A DNA stretch of 5,356 bases, taken from Acidimicrobiaceae bacterium. GTDB taxonomy: Bacteria > Actinomycetota > Acidimicrobiia > Acidimicrobiales > UBA10347. A model generated the notes under the pieces. It saw nothing but the letters and a program-made list of their open reading frames with translations. It had not been told where the DNA came from and did no database searches. Position 1 is the stretch's first letter. Each line of letters opens with the position of its first letter. Shown here one piece after another: positions 1-5,356 of this stretch. The position numbers and the translations under genes were made by a program. The stretch covers positions 1 to 5,356 of the forward strand of contig DNHM01000243.1 in NCBI GenBank assembly GCA_003485885.1, in the 5' to 3' direction.

Positions 1-96
1 GCCCGATTCTCGGCCCGTCCGATCTCAAAGATTCAACAGGACGATGCCGCCGATGCACTCCGGCGAGCCCAGGCGTCGTTGGCGAGCCGTGCATGA
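1..96 (+). CDS. 3' end of an unidentified upstream operon gene (partial)
   Basis: Frame 1 is open from the first base and ends at TGA 94-96, giving the last 31 residues of a protein. The tail is rich in Ala, Arg and Gln (it contains DDAADALRRAQASLASRA) and is probably a hydrophilic, helical C-terminus. The stop overlaps the ATG of the next gene as ATGA, the same junction used throughout the operon, which is the main reason to believe this frame is coding. No domain can be recognised in so short a fragment. In related actinobacterial loci the gene before MoxR is often a membrane protein, but that is only context and gives no identity. Confidence 0.6.
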   Translation, partial: ARFSARPISKIQQDDAADALRRAQASLASRA

Positions 97-620
97 GTCG
101 TCGGTCGGTTCTGAACGTGCTCTTCTGGGCGGTGTCCGTTGGTGGTCTGATGGCCGTCTTGAACGGTGACCAGCGGGCGGTCTCACTTCGGTTGTGGCTC
201 GCCTGTCTCGTCATCTGGTTTGCGGCCGCCAGCGTGCGTCGTTTGCTTGAGGGAGTGCCACTAGTGCCGGCACGTTTCAACCCGCTGTTTATCTTGCGTC
301 GACGCAAGCCGGTTGTTGCTGACTCGCGTCTTCGCGAGGTGCGGGCCGTCGAGGGTTTGTTACTTCGAGCACGTGACAATGACCGTGCCTTTACCCAGCA
401 ACTCCAGCCGCGAATTGTTGCATTGGCCGATCACTTCCTGCCGGTGACCCATGGCATTGACCGGCACACCCAGCCAGAACGTGCTCGGCAAGTGCTCGGT
501 GATCTTGGCTGGATGATCGACCTATCGACCAAACATCGAACACCAACACTCCAAGAACTCGACGATCTCATCGAGCTGCTCACTCATCCTTCGGGTGCTC
601 GAACAGAAGAGGCTGCATGA
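93..620 (+). CDS. Small membrane protein of the MoxR-DUF58 operon, function unknown
   Basis: This encodes 175 residues that I do not recognise as a named family. Two hydrophobic stretches, about residues 6-23 and 31-49, look like a membrane hairpin. A basic segment (RRLLEG, then FILRRRK near 67-72) follows, and by the positive-inside rule it would put the rest of the protein in the cytoplasm. Residues about 78-165 look like a soluble, mainly helical domain with charged and leucine-rich stretches and no catalytic motif that I can see. The gene overlaps its neighbours by ATGA on both sides, so it is translationally coupled between the upstream gene and MoxR. A role as membrane anchor or adaptor for the MoxR ATPase is inferred from position only. 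No Shine-Dalgarno stands out before the ATG, so re-initiation after the upstream stop is likely. Confidence 0.8.
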   Translation: MSRRSVLNVLFWAVSVGGLMAVLNGDQRAVSLRLWLACLVIWFAAASVRRLLEGVPLVPARFNPLFILRRRKPVVADSRLREVRAVEGLLLRARDNDRAFTQQLQPRIVALADHFLPVTHGIDRHTQPERARQVLGDLGWMIDLSTKHRTPTLQELDDLIELLTHPSGARTEEAA

Positions 621-1627
621 CCACCAACAACTCGGCGTCCACAACAACAGTGCAAGATGCCGCCACGACTTGCGCCACAATCCTCGACGCGATCGAGACC
701 ATGGTGGTTGGCAAACGGCCGCAGCTCCAGCTTGTGCTCAGTGGCCTCCTGGCAGGTGGCCATGTGTTGCTCGAAGATTTGCCTGGGCTGGGGAAGACGT
801 TGATTGCTCGTTCACTCGCACAAGTGACGGGCCTAACCATTGGGCGGGTGCAATTCACGCCCGACCTCATGCCAGCCGATGTGACTGGCAGCTTGCTGTA
901 CAACCAGCAGAGTCACGAGTTCACCTTCCGGCAGGGACCTGTCTTCCACAATGTGATCATCGCCGACGAGATCAACCGGGCACCGCCAAAAACTCAGGCG
1001 TCATTGCTCGAAGCAATGCAAGAACGACAAGTCACCGTCGACGGTGTGTCACACCCACTGCCCCGACCTTTCCTCGTCTTGGCGACCCAGAATCCGATCG
1101 AGTTCGAAGGCACCTATCCGCTGCCCGAGGCCCAGATCGATCGGTTCCTGTTACGAACCTCGATCGGGTATCCGGACGATGCCGACGCGGCTGAGATCAT
1201 CCGTCGGCGACTTGCACGTCGAACCGACGATGTCACGCTCGATGCCGTAGTCGACGAGGCACAGGTGTTGGGGCTGCAAGCAGCGATGGAAGATGTCGCG
1301 GTGTCCGACTCGATCATCGATTACTGCGTTGCCTTGGTGCATGCCACCCGTTCCGGCGGCCAAGTACACGCAGGTGCGAGCCCGCGCGGCGTTGAGGCGT
1401 TGGTGAAGCTCGGTCGGGCGACCGCAGTGATCGATGGACGCGACTACGTGACTCCCGACGATGTGAAAGCCATTGCCATTCCCGCGTTGGCCCATCGGAT
1501 CGTCCTTCGTCCTGAGCTGTGGGTGCGCGGTGTCGAAGCATCCGAAGTCGTGCGCGAGATCCTGGCGTCAGTTCCCACACCAACAACACTGCCCACTGCA
1601 ACACACCAACCTTCCGCCACTGAATGA
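617..1627 (+). CDS. MoxR-family AAA+ ATPase
   Basis: This encodes a 336-residue protein of normal MoxR length. The AAA+ motifs appear in order. Walker A is DLPGLGKT at 54-61. Walker B is VIIADEINRAPPKTQ at 113-127, with D117 and E118. Sensor 1 lies in ATQNP (N159), followed by the MoxR signature GTYPLPEAQIDRF ending at 177, where R176 is a plausible arginine finger. Sensor 2 lies in ASPRGVEAL (R257). A Pro/Thr-rich tail follows residue 318. MoxR ATPases are cytoplasmic, probably hexameric, and are thought to use ATP to remodel or activate partner proteins, typically paired with a VWA or DUF58 protein encoded next door. That partner is the next gene, overlapping by ATGA. A purine-rich GAAGAGG ends four bases before the ATG and may aid initiation alongside coupling to the previous stop. 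The substrate is unknown. Confidence 0.95.
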   Translation: MTTNNSASTTTVQDAATTCATILDAIETMVVGKRPQLQLVLSGLLAGGHVLLEDLPGLGKTLIARSLAQVTGLTIGRVQFTPDLMPADVTGSLLYNQQSHEFTFRQGPVFHNVIIADEINRAPPKTQASLLEAMQERQVTVDGVSHPLPRPFLVLATQNPIEFEGTYPLPEAQIDRFLLRTSIGYPDDADAAEIIRRRLARRTDDVTLDAVVDEAQVLGLQAAMEDVAVSDSIIDYCVALVHATRSGGQVHAGASPRGVEALVKLGRATAVIDGRDYVTPDDVKAIAIPALAHRIVLRPELWVRGVEASEVVREILASVPTPTTLPTATHQPSATE

Positions 1628-2901
1628 GACGCTCCGCAACCGACCGGCTGATTGTGTCGGTGCTGCTCAGCCTGGCCGGCGCGGTGATCGCGGTGTTGGT
1701 GGGTATGCCCGAAGTTGCACTGTTTGTGGCGCCGTGGCTTGTTTTGTGTGCGCTCGGAATCATGCATGAACGCGACCCAAACGTGCAGGTCCAGATTGCG
1801 GTTGTCCAGGACCGACTGATGGTGGGCGACGTCGTCGAGGTCCAGGTCACGGTCACCGCCGAGTCCAACGCAGTCGTCGCCGTTGCCCCGCAGCCAAGCA
1901 AGAGTTTTGTGACAAGCACAGAAGCGATTCGCCCGGTGGTTGATCTGGTGTCGGCAAGGCGCCCCACAGACATCACGTTTGAGATGCCTGCGCAGGAGTG
2001 GGGAACCCATGATCTGGGGGCTATGGACGTCGAGTCATCCCACGCATACGGCTTGTTCCGAAGCCGGGCGGTGATGCGCCAACGCAGGGCGATTCGTGTG
2101 CATCCGACTCCTCGTCAGCTGAAGGAACTGATTGCACCATGGCTGGTGCGGCGCGTGTCGGGAACACACCGGTCGCGCGAGTCGGCCCAAGGCATCGAGT
2201 ACGCAGACATTCGACAGTTCGCTGCCGGCGACTCGGTACGCGATATCAACTGGCGAGCAAGCGCTCGCACTGGCGACCTGTGGGTGTCACAACGGCATCT
2301 CGATCGGGCGACCGATGTGATTTTGCTTGTCGACTCGTTCGTTGAGAGCGGTCATGATGTGCGGCAGATTTTTGGTCTGATCGTTGATGCATCGATCGCG
2401 ATCGCAGAGAGCCACCTTGCGGTCACTGACCGGGTCGGGCTCGTCGAGTTTGGTGGTGTTGTGCGGTGGGTAAGCCCAGCCACCGGCCGAGTGCAGCTGC
2501 AGCGTTTGACCGATGCGATCCTGGCCACGGGGCTGTATGCGAATGCTGCTGATAAGGAACTCCCCATCTTGCCGGCGCGGGCACTTCCGCCGCGGTCATT
2601 CATCATCGCGTTCACCCCGTTGCTCGATGACCGGTTTGTCGAGGCCATATTTACCGCGCGTGGTCGAGGCCATGACGTGGCGGTTATCGAATGTGTGCCA
2701 ACCGATGACCAGTCTGTTGATGCGCCGTATGCCCAGTCGGTGGCTCGTAGCTTCTGGGATGCCGAGCGGTCAATGCTTCGTGATCGTATGGCCGAACAAG
2801 GGGTGGCGGTTGCTGGTTGGGACGGCGATGAAAACCTCGACGTTGTGCTCGGTCAGCTGATGCGGCGCCGCCATGGTGGTCGAGTCAGGGGCCGCTCATG
2901 A
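1624..2901 (+). CDS. DUF58 domain protein with N-terminal membrane anchor (MoxR partner)
   Basis: This encodes 425 residues, usual for DUF58 proteins. Two hydrophobic segments at about 10-27 and 31-47 anchor the N-terminus. Residues about 55-160 look like a beta-rich region. The DUF58 signature lies at about 190-215: GIEYADIRQF, then GDSVRDINWRASAR, with conserved G190, E192, R198, G202-D203, D207, W210 and A214-R215. A VWA-like fold appears to follow from about 230 (DVILLVDSF) to the end. The first MIDAS element is not the usual DxSxS: D237 is followed by S238-F239-V240-E241, so metal binding is doubtful. DUF58 proteins usually sit beside MoxR and are presumed to be its client or adaptor at the membrane. 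The start overlaps the MoxR stop by ATGA with no clear Shine-Dalgarno, which suggests obligatory coupling. The C-terminal tail is basic (MRRRHGGRVRGRS). Confidence 0.93.
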   Translation: MRRSATDRLIVSVLLSLAGAVIAVLVGMPEVALFVAPWLVLCALGIMHERDPNVQVQIAVVQDRLMVGDVVEVQVTVTAESNAVVAVAPQPSKSFVTSTEAIRPVVDLVSARRPTDITFEMPAQEWGTHDLGAMDVESSHAYGLFRSRAVMRQRRAIRVHPTPRQLKELIAPWLVRRVSGTHRSRESAQGIEYADIRQFAAGDSVRDINWRASARTGDLWVSQRHLDRATDVILLVDSFVESGHDVRQIFGLIVDASIAIAESHLAVTDRVGLVEFGGVVRWVSPATGRVQLQRLTDAILATGLYANAADKELPILPARALPPRSFIIAFTPLLDDRFVEAIFTARGRGHDVAVIECVPTDDQSVDAPYAQSVARSFWDAERSMLRDRMAEQGVAVAGWDGDENLDVVLGQLMRRRHGGRVRGRS

Positions 2902-3413
2902 GGCGCGACGGTATGTGGGTCACGGTGCTGGCAGCAGCGATGGGGATGGGCGCTGTGGCAGCGATGGTGGCCACAGCCTCGGAAGCGATGACCGCTGTCG
3001 TACCGCTCATGGCCGTTGCGATGCTTTTGCATCTCACGTTCCTCATCCTGGGATCAGCCCGGTGGGTCGCTTCAGCTTCGCTGCCGATGGTCGGTGGCAT
3101 CGTGCTCGAGTCTGGTTTCGCCGAGGAGTCGTCCTGGATGCGGCCGATCGCTCTTGGCTGCTGGTGGTACGTGACCATGGAAGTGTCGTGGGAGGCCATT
3201 GAACGACGTCGTGGTGCCCGTAACACAGCTGAAGCAACCGCTCACCGAGTGCAGGAGGTGGCAACGGTGGTTGGTGTGGCGTTGCTGATTGGAGTCGGCG
3301 CGTCGGCCCTGGCTTCGATTGCACCGGCCCGCTCTGTTGCATTGCAGGCGGTTGTCCTGGGTGGGCTGCTCACGGCTTTCGTCGCAATGATCCGCCAGGT
3401 CACCGCCAACTGA
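2898..3413 (+). CDS. Multi-pass membrane protein ending the MoxR-DUF58 operon, function unknown
   Basis: This encodes 171 residues rich in Ala, Val, Met and Leu, not recognisable as a named family. Hydrophobic segments lie at about 7-27, 33-52, 57-71 (weaker), 83-99 (weaker, with Trp/Tyr), 120-141 and 147-165, so four to six membrane helices are likely. A charged loop (EAIERRRGARNTAEATAHRVQE, residues 99-120, Arg-rich) between the fourth and fifth segments is probably cytoplasmic. The ATG overlaps the DUF58 stop by ATGA, and AGGGG ends six bases upstream and could serve as a weak ribosome site. It is the last gene of the run, since the next gene is convergent. Membership in the same transcription unit as MoxR and DUF58 suggests a membrane component of the same system, but no catalytic motif supports a specific role. 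Confidence 0.85.
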   Translation: MRRDGMWVTVLAAAMGMGAVAAMVATASEAMTAVVPLMAVAMLLHLTFLILGSARWVASASLPMVGGIVLESGFAEESSWMRPIALGCWWYVTMEVSWEAIERRRGARNTAEATAHRVQEVATVVGVALLIGVGASALASIAPARSVALQAVVLGGLLTAFVAMIRQVTAN

Positions 3414-3426
3414 AGCACGTGACCCT

Positions 3427-3463
3427 CACTCGGCCCCCTGCTTGGGAGGCCGCTACACGAGTG
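3427..3463. terminator. GC-rich hairpin between convergent genes, possible bidirectional terminator
   Basis: The core stem pairs 3432-3438 (GGCCCCC) with 3444-3451 (GGGAGGCC), leaving one bulged A at 3447 and a TGCTT loop. It can be extended by CACTC (3427-3431) with GAGTG (3459-3463), leaving an unpaired stretch on the right side. An outer 8-base perfect inverted repeat (TGAAGCAC at 3411-3418, GTGCTTCA at 3461-3468) includes the operon's stop codon and the last codons of the phosphatase gene. There is no T-run on either strand, so it is not a classical intrinsic terminator. U-tract-less hairpins have been proposed as terminators in actinobacteria. Its position between two converging genes is the main argument. 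Confidence 0.5.
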
Positions 3464-4241
3464 CTTCAAGAATGACGGCGACGCCAAAGTCGGTGTTGGT
3501 TGCCGTGATCTCGTCTGCGGCTGCCTTTGCGTCGGGTGTTGCGTTGTCCATAGCAATACCTCGACCTGCCCACCCCAACATGGACACGTCGTTGTTGTTG
3601 TCGCCAAAGGCAACAACATCGGCAGCATTGATCTCGAGTTTGGCGCATAGGCGGGCTAAACCCATTGCCTTGTCGCCGCCTGGCGGGGTGAGCTCCACGA
3701 ACGACGTGCCCGAGGTCGTGACGTGCGTGCCTTCAGGAACAAGGTGGGTGGAGACGTCGATCAATTCCTCAGACGTGAGCGTGGGGTGACTGACGAAGAT
3801 CTTGCCGATGTCGTGTGACGCCCACACGGCTGTGTCCTGACGGGGGCCGCCGTCGAACGCAGTGGGGAAAACCGCACGGAAGCCAGCGTCGTAACTGAAG
3901 CCGCCGTCATGTTCGAAGCCGAACCCGATGCCGGCAAGGTCTCGCGGTAGATCGTTCACCATCGAGCGCACATCGTGCTCAGTGAACAACAAACGTTCTT
4001 CGAGTATCCGGGTTGCCAGGTGCATGCGGTGGCCACCGTTGGAGCCAATGAACCAGTGGGCGTTCGCCCCGCTATTGGTCACCCGGTCTGCACCCCCGAA
4101 ATAGCTGCGACCGGTGACGGCCACGAAGATGTACCCGGCATCGACGACTGCGTTTACGGCGGCGACAGTGCGAGGCTCGGGAACACTGTCGGGACCAAAC
4201 AGGGTGCCGTCGAGATCCGAGGCGATCAGTTGTTGTACCAC
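3453..4241 (-). CDS. Cof-type HAD-superfamily (subfamily IIB) phosphatase
   Basis: This encodes 262 residues from a GTG at 4241-4239, typical for Cof-type sugar-phosphate or nucleotide phosphatases. HAD motif I is SDLDGT (D9 nucleophile, D11 acid/base). Motif II is VTGR (T43). Motif III is K191 in GGDK. Motif IV is FGDNNND (D214, D218), followed by a MDNA variant of the usual MGNA at 231-234. Residues about 80-185 between motifs II and III form the C2-type cap that sets substrate choice, so the substrate cannot be named. The enzyme should be a soluble, Mg-dependent phosphohydrolase. The frame is open upstream to an ATG at 4550, but that extension is Arg/Pro-rich, unlike the family, and overlaps the divergent synthetase gene by over 100 bases, so the GTG two residues before QQLIASDLDG is preferred. 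No Shine-Dalgarno precedes it. Confidence 0.9.
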   Translation of the reverse strand: MVQQLIASDLDGTLFGPDSVPEPRTVAAVNAVVDAGYIFVAVTGRSYFGGADRVTNSGANAHWFIGSNGGHRMHLATRILEERLLFTEHDVRSMVNDLPRDLAGIGFGFEHDGGFSYDAGFRAVFPTAFDGGPRQDTAVWASHDIGKIFVSHPTLTSEELIDVSTHLVPEGTHVTTSGTSFVELTPPGGDKAMGLARLCAKLEINAADVVAFGDNNNDVSMLGWAGRGIAMDNATPDAKAAADEITATNTDFGVAVILEALV

Positions 4242-4249
4242 CCACTGGT

Positions 4250-4276
4250 GTCTAGCAGGACGGGGCGGTCTAGCAG
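4250..4276. repeat. 9-base direct repeat pair GTCTAGCAG upstream of the phosphatase start
   Basis: GTCTAGCAG occurs at 4250-4258 and again at 4268-4276, an 18-base offset. On the phosphatase strand this reads CTGCTAGAC, with the proximal copy ending eight bases before the GTG. The copies overlap where a promoter or operator would sit. A second pair of short repeats, TCGACA at 4306-4311 and 4324-4329, has the same 18-base offset. Nine matching bases can arise by chance in a region of this size, so an operator role is speculative. Confidence 0.35.
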
Positions 4277-4420
4277 CGACGAGATGTGGTCGTAACGGTT
4301 TTCGGTCGACAGTTAGCGGACGTTCGACACCCACGCGCTTCACCAACCTGCTGGTCGCTGGAAAATCTTCTCGTAGTCCGGGGGCGTTGGGGGTGTCCCG
4401 TTCCGCCGACTGTGCAGGCA

Positions 4421-4426
4421 TAGGAT
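4421..4426 (+). promoter_or_regulatory. -10 element TAGGAT of a probable leaderless promoter
   Basis: TAGGAT fits the actinobacterial TANNNT -10 pattern. Seven bases separate it from the ATG at 4434, which puts the expected transcription start on or next to the A of the start codon, as in leaderless mRNAs common in actinobacteria. No good -35 is seen at 16-19 base spacing. An alternative reading is that the AGGA inside it (4422-4425) is a weak Shine-Dalgarno eight bases before the ATG, with the promoter elsewhere. Confidence 0.5.
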
Positions 4427-4433
4427 CACACCG

Positions 4434-5356
4434 ATGACTGCCCCAGAGACCCAGGCCTCGATCGGATATGCCGATTTCGGAACCTGGTACGACGAGTACC
4501 GGACGCTGGTGCTCGATCCGGCGTTGGCTGCGGCAATGACCTCGTTGCAAGCAACCCTCGACGAGGCCCTGTCAGATCGCGACCGAACTCGGATTCGCCG
4601 CATCTCCGGTCGGGTGAAATCCAAGCGCCGGGCGTGGCGCAAACTGAAACGGCTGCTCCGCGAAGGCACGATCACAACGGTTGACGACGTACCGACGGCG
4701 ATCCGGGATCTGGTCGGTCTGCGGATTACCTGCACGAACCTGCGAGATATTGAGATGGTCCAGGCCGCTCTCGATGGGTTGCCGCTGCCGGGGAAGCCGG
4801 CGATGGGGTTGTGCTTCGATCCAACGTCAGAGCGTGACTATGTCCTTGAACCAAAGGAGTCCGGTTATCGGGGTTGGCACGTGAACCTGCAAGTCGGCAT
4901 CGATATCGAAGACAAGGCCACTCCGGTGACCATTGAGCTACAGGTCCGAACCTTGCTCCAAGACAGCTGGGGTGAACTCACCCATGAAGACAGCTATAGC
5001 AAGGACGGCGAGCTGCCGCCGTTGGTCGAGGTATTGAGTAAACGAATGGCTGACCTGTTCGCCACGCTCGACGACATCGCCGAGGACCTCCGTAGCGAGC
5101 TCGACCGACTCGACCAGGCAGCCGTCACAGAACCGGGTTCCTCTGATACGTCTGCACTCGATCTCCAGAGTGAACAAGCGGCAGATGCTGCATCGGTCCT
5201 GGTGGCTCGGTGGTCAGAGCTCGACCGGCCGGTGGATCTGGCCTCGCTGGCCTGGAGGCTGCAGGCTGAGTTTGGCGCGGAGATCAGTGATGGGTGGTTC
5301 GGCGCTGGGAGTTTCAAACAGTTCTTGTTGCAGTCAATCCCTGAAGCGGTTTTGAG
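4434..5356 (+). CDS. RelA/SpoT-domain (p)ppGpp synthetase with C-terminal LOTUS-like segment (partial, 3' end cut)
   Basis: The frame from ATG 4434 is open to the window edge: 307 codons with no stop. A RelA/SpoT synthetase domain spans about 50-225. Its motifs are GRVKSK with R60, K62 and K70; RDLVGLRI with D92, G95 and R97; ESGYRGWH with G144-Y145-R146 and H149; and IELQVRT with E168, Q170 and R172, followed by W179 and H184. These correspond to the ATP/GTP-binding and catalytic elements of alarmone synthetases, which transfer pyrophosphate from ATP to GTP or GDP. Only about 50 residues precede the domain, so there is no HD hydrolase domain. An acidic, Ser/Ala-rich linker follows (about 228-252). 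Residues about 254-307 resemble an OST-HTH/LOTUS winged helix (SLAWRLQAEFG, then GWFGAGSFKQFLLQ), suggesting RNA binding. It is not a long Rel protein of the TGS-ACT type up to the cut. Product specificity is unproven: some relatives pyrophosphorylate adenosine nucleotides or tRNA. Confidence 0.88.
   Translation, partial: MTAPETQASIGYADFGTWYDEYRTLVLDPALAAAMTSLQATLDEALSDRDRTRIRRISGRVKSKRRAWRKLKRLLREGTITTVDDVPTAIRDLVGLRITCTNLRDIEMVQAALDGLPLPGKPAMGLCFDPTSERDYVLEPKESGYRGWHVNLQVGIDIEDKATPVTIELQVRTLLQDSWGELTHEDSYSKDGELPPLVEVLSKRMADLFATLDDIAEDLRSELDRLDQAAVTEPGSSDTSALDLQSEQAADAASVLVARWSELDRPVDLASLAWRLQAEFGAEISDGWFGAGSFKQFLLQSIPEAVL

Larger units (their letters stand above)
4242..4433. promoter_or_regulatory. 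Divergent intergenic control region
   Basis: These 192 bases separate the minus-strand phosphatase from the plus-strand alarmone synthetase and should hold promoters for both. I see no convincing coding frame in it. The plus-strand side carries a TAGGAT -10 candidate. On the minus strand the best -10 candidate is TAGACA (4254-4249), seven bases before the GTG. It matches the consensus poorly, so that assignment is weak. Short direct repeats occur close to the phosphatase start. Confidence 0.6.

Noticed and set aside
595..1194. Long plus-strand open frame inside the MoxR gene
   Set aside because: Its translation is rich in Arg, His, Cys and Pro, typical of an out-of-frame reading of GC-rich coding DNA. 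The MoxR frame there has every expected motif.
1314..2010. Minus-strand open frames opposite the MoxR/DUF58 junction
   Set aside because: They have low-complexity Ser/Thr/Arg composition and no motif, and they lie antisense to two confidently identified genes that use the codon pattern expected of real genes.
617..3413. MoxR-DUF58 cluster as an anti-phage defence island
   Set aside because: Some MoxR-VWA modules occur in defence systems, but no effector, nuclease or mobile-element signal is present, and the operon looks like ordinary chromosomal housekeeping context.
4242..4550. N-terminal extension of the minus-strand phosphatase up to an ATG at 4550
   Set aside because: The extra 103 residues are Arg/Pro-rich with no family resemblance, and they overlap the promoter and first codons of the well-supported divergent synthetase gene.
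4340..5317. Minus-strand open frames opposite the synthetase gene
   Set aside because: The plus-strand frame from 4434 is open throughout and carries the RelA/SpoT motifs. The antisense frames show none.
4434..5356. Toxin-antitoxin reading of the synthetase (toxic small alarmone synthetase with a neighbouring antitoxin)
   Set aside because: No small antitoxin-like gene adjoins it on the upstream side, where the neighbour is a divergent HAD phosphatase. The downstream side is outside the window, so there is no positive support.

Overview
The window looks like chromosomal DNA of a high-GC actinobacterium. The codons are GC-rich, genes are packed with stop/start overlaps, Shine-Dalgarno sites are weak, there is a GTG start, and one promoter looks leaderless. 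A member of the Acidimicrobiia is my best guess, but nothing here fixes the lineage.

Bases 1-3413 hold a tightly coupled plus-strand operon. It contains the 3' end of an unidentified gene (1-96), a small two-helix membrane protein (93-620), a MoxR-type AAA+ ATPase (617-1627), a DUF58 protein with an N-terminal membrane anchor (1624-2901) and a multi-helix membrane protein (2898-3413). All four junctions are the same 4-base ATGA overlap, so the proteins are probably made in a coordinated ratio. MoxR-DUF58 pairs are thought to act as ATP-driven, membrane-associated chaperone or assembly modules. Here the pair is bracketed by two membrane proteins I do not recognise, plausibly dedicated partners.

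Bases 3414-3452 separate convergent genes and carry a GC-rich hairpin without a U-tract, a possible two-way transcription stop. On the minus strand, 3453-4241 encodes a Cof-type HAD phosphatase with all four HAD motifs, starting at a GTG rather than at the far-upstream ATG that the open frame allows.

Bases 4242-4433 are a divergent control region with two pairs of short direct repeats, each pair offset by 18 bases, and a -10-like TAGGAT seven bases before the next plus-strand start codon. From 4434 to the window end runs an open frame with no stop. It encodes a RelA/SpoT-type (p)ppGpp synthetase domain without an HD hydrolase domain, followed by a linker and a C-terminal segment resembling an OST-HTH/LOTUS RNA-binding domain. 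This architecture is the most interesting item in the window. No RNA genes, mobile elements, CRISPR arrays or origins were seen.
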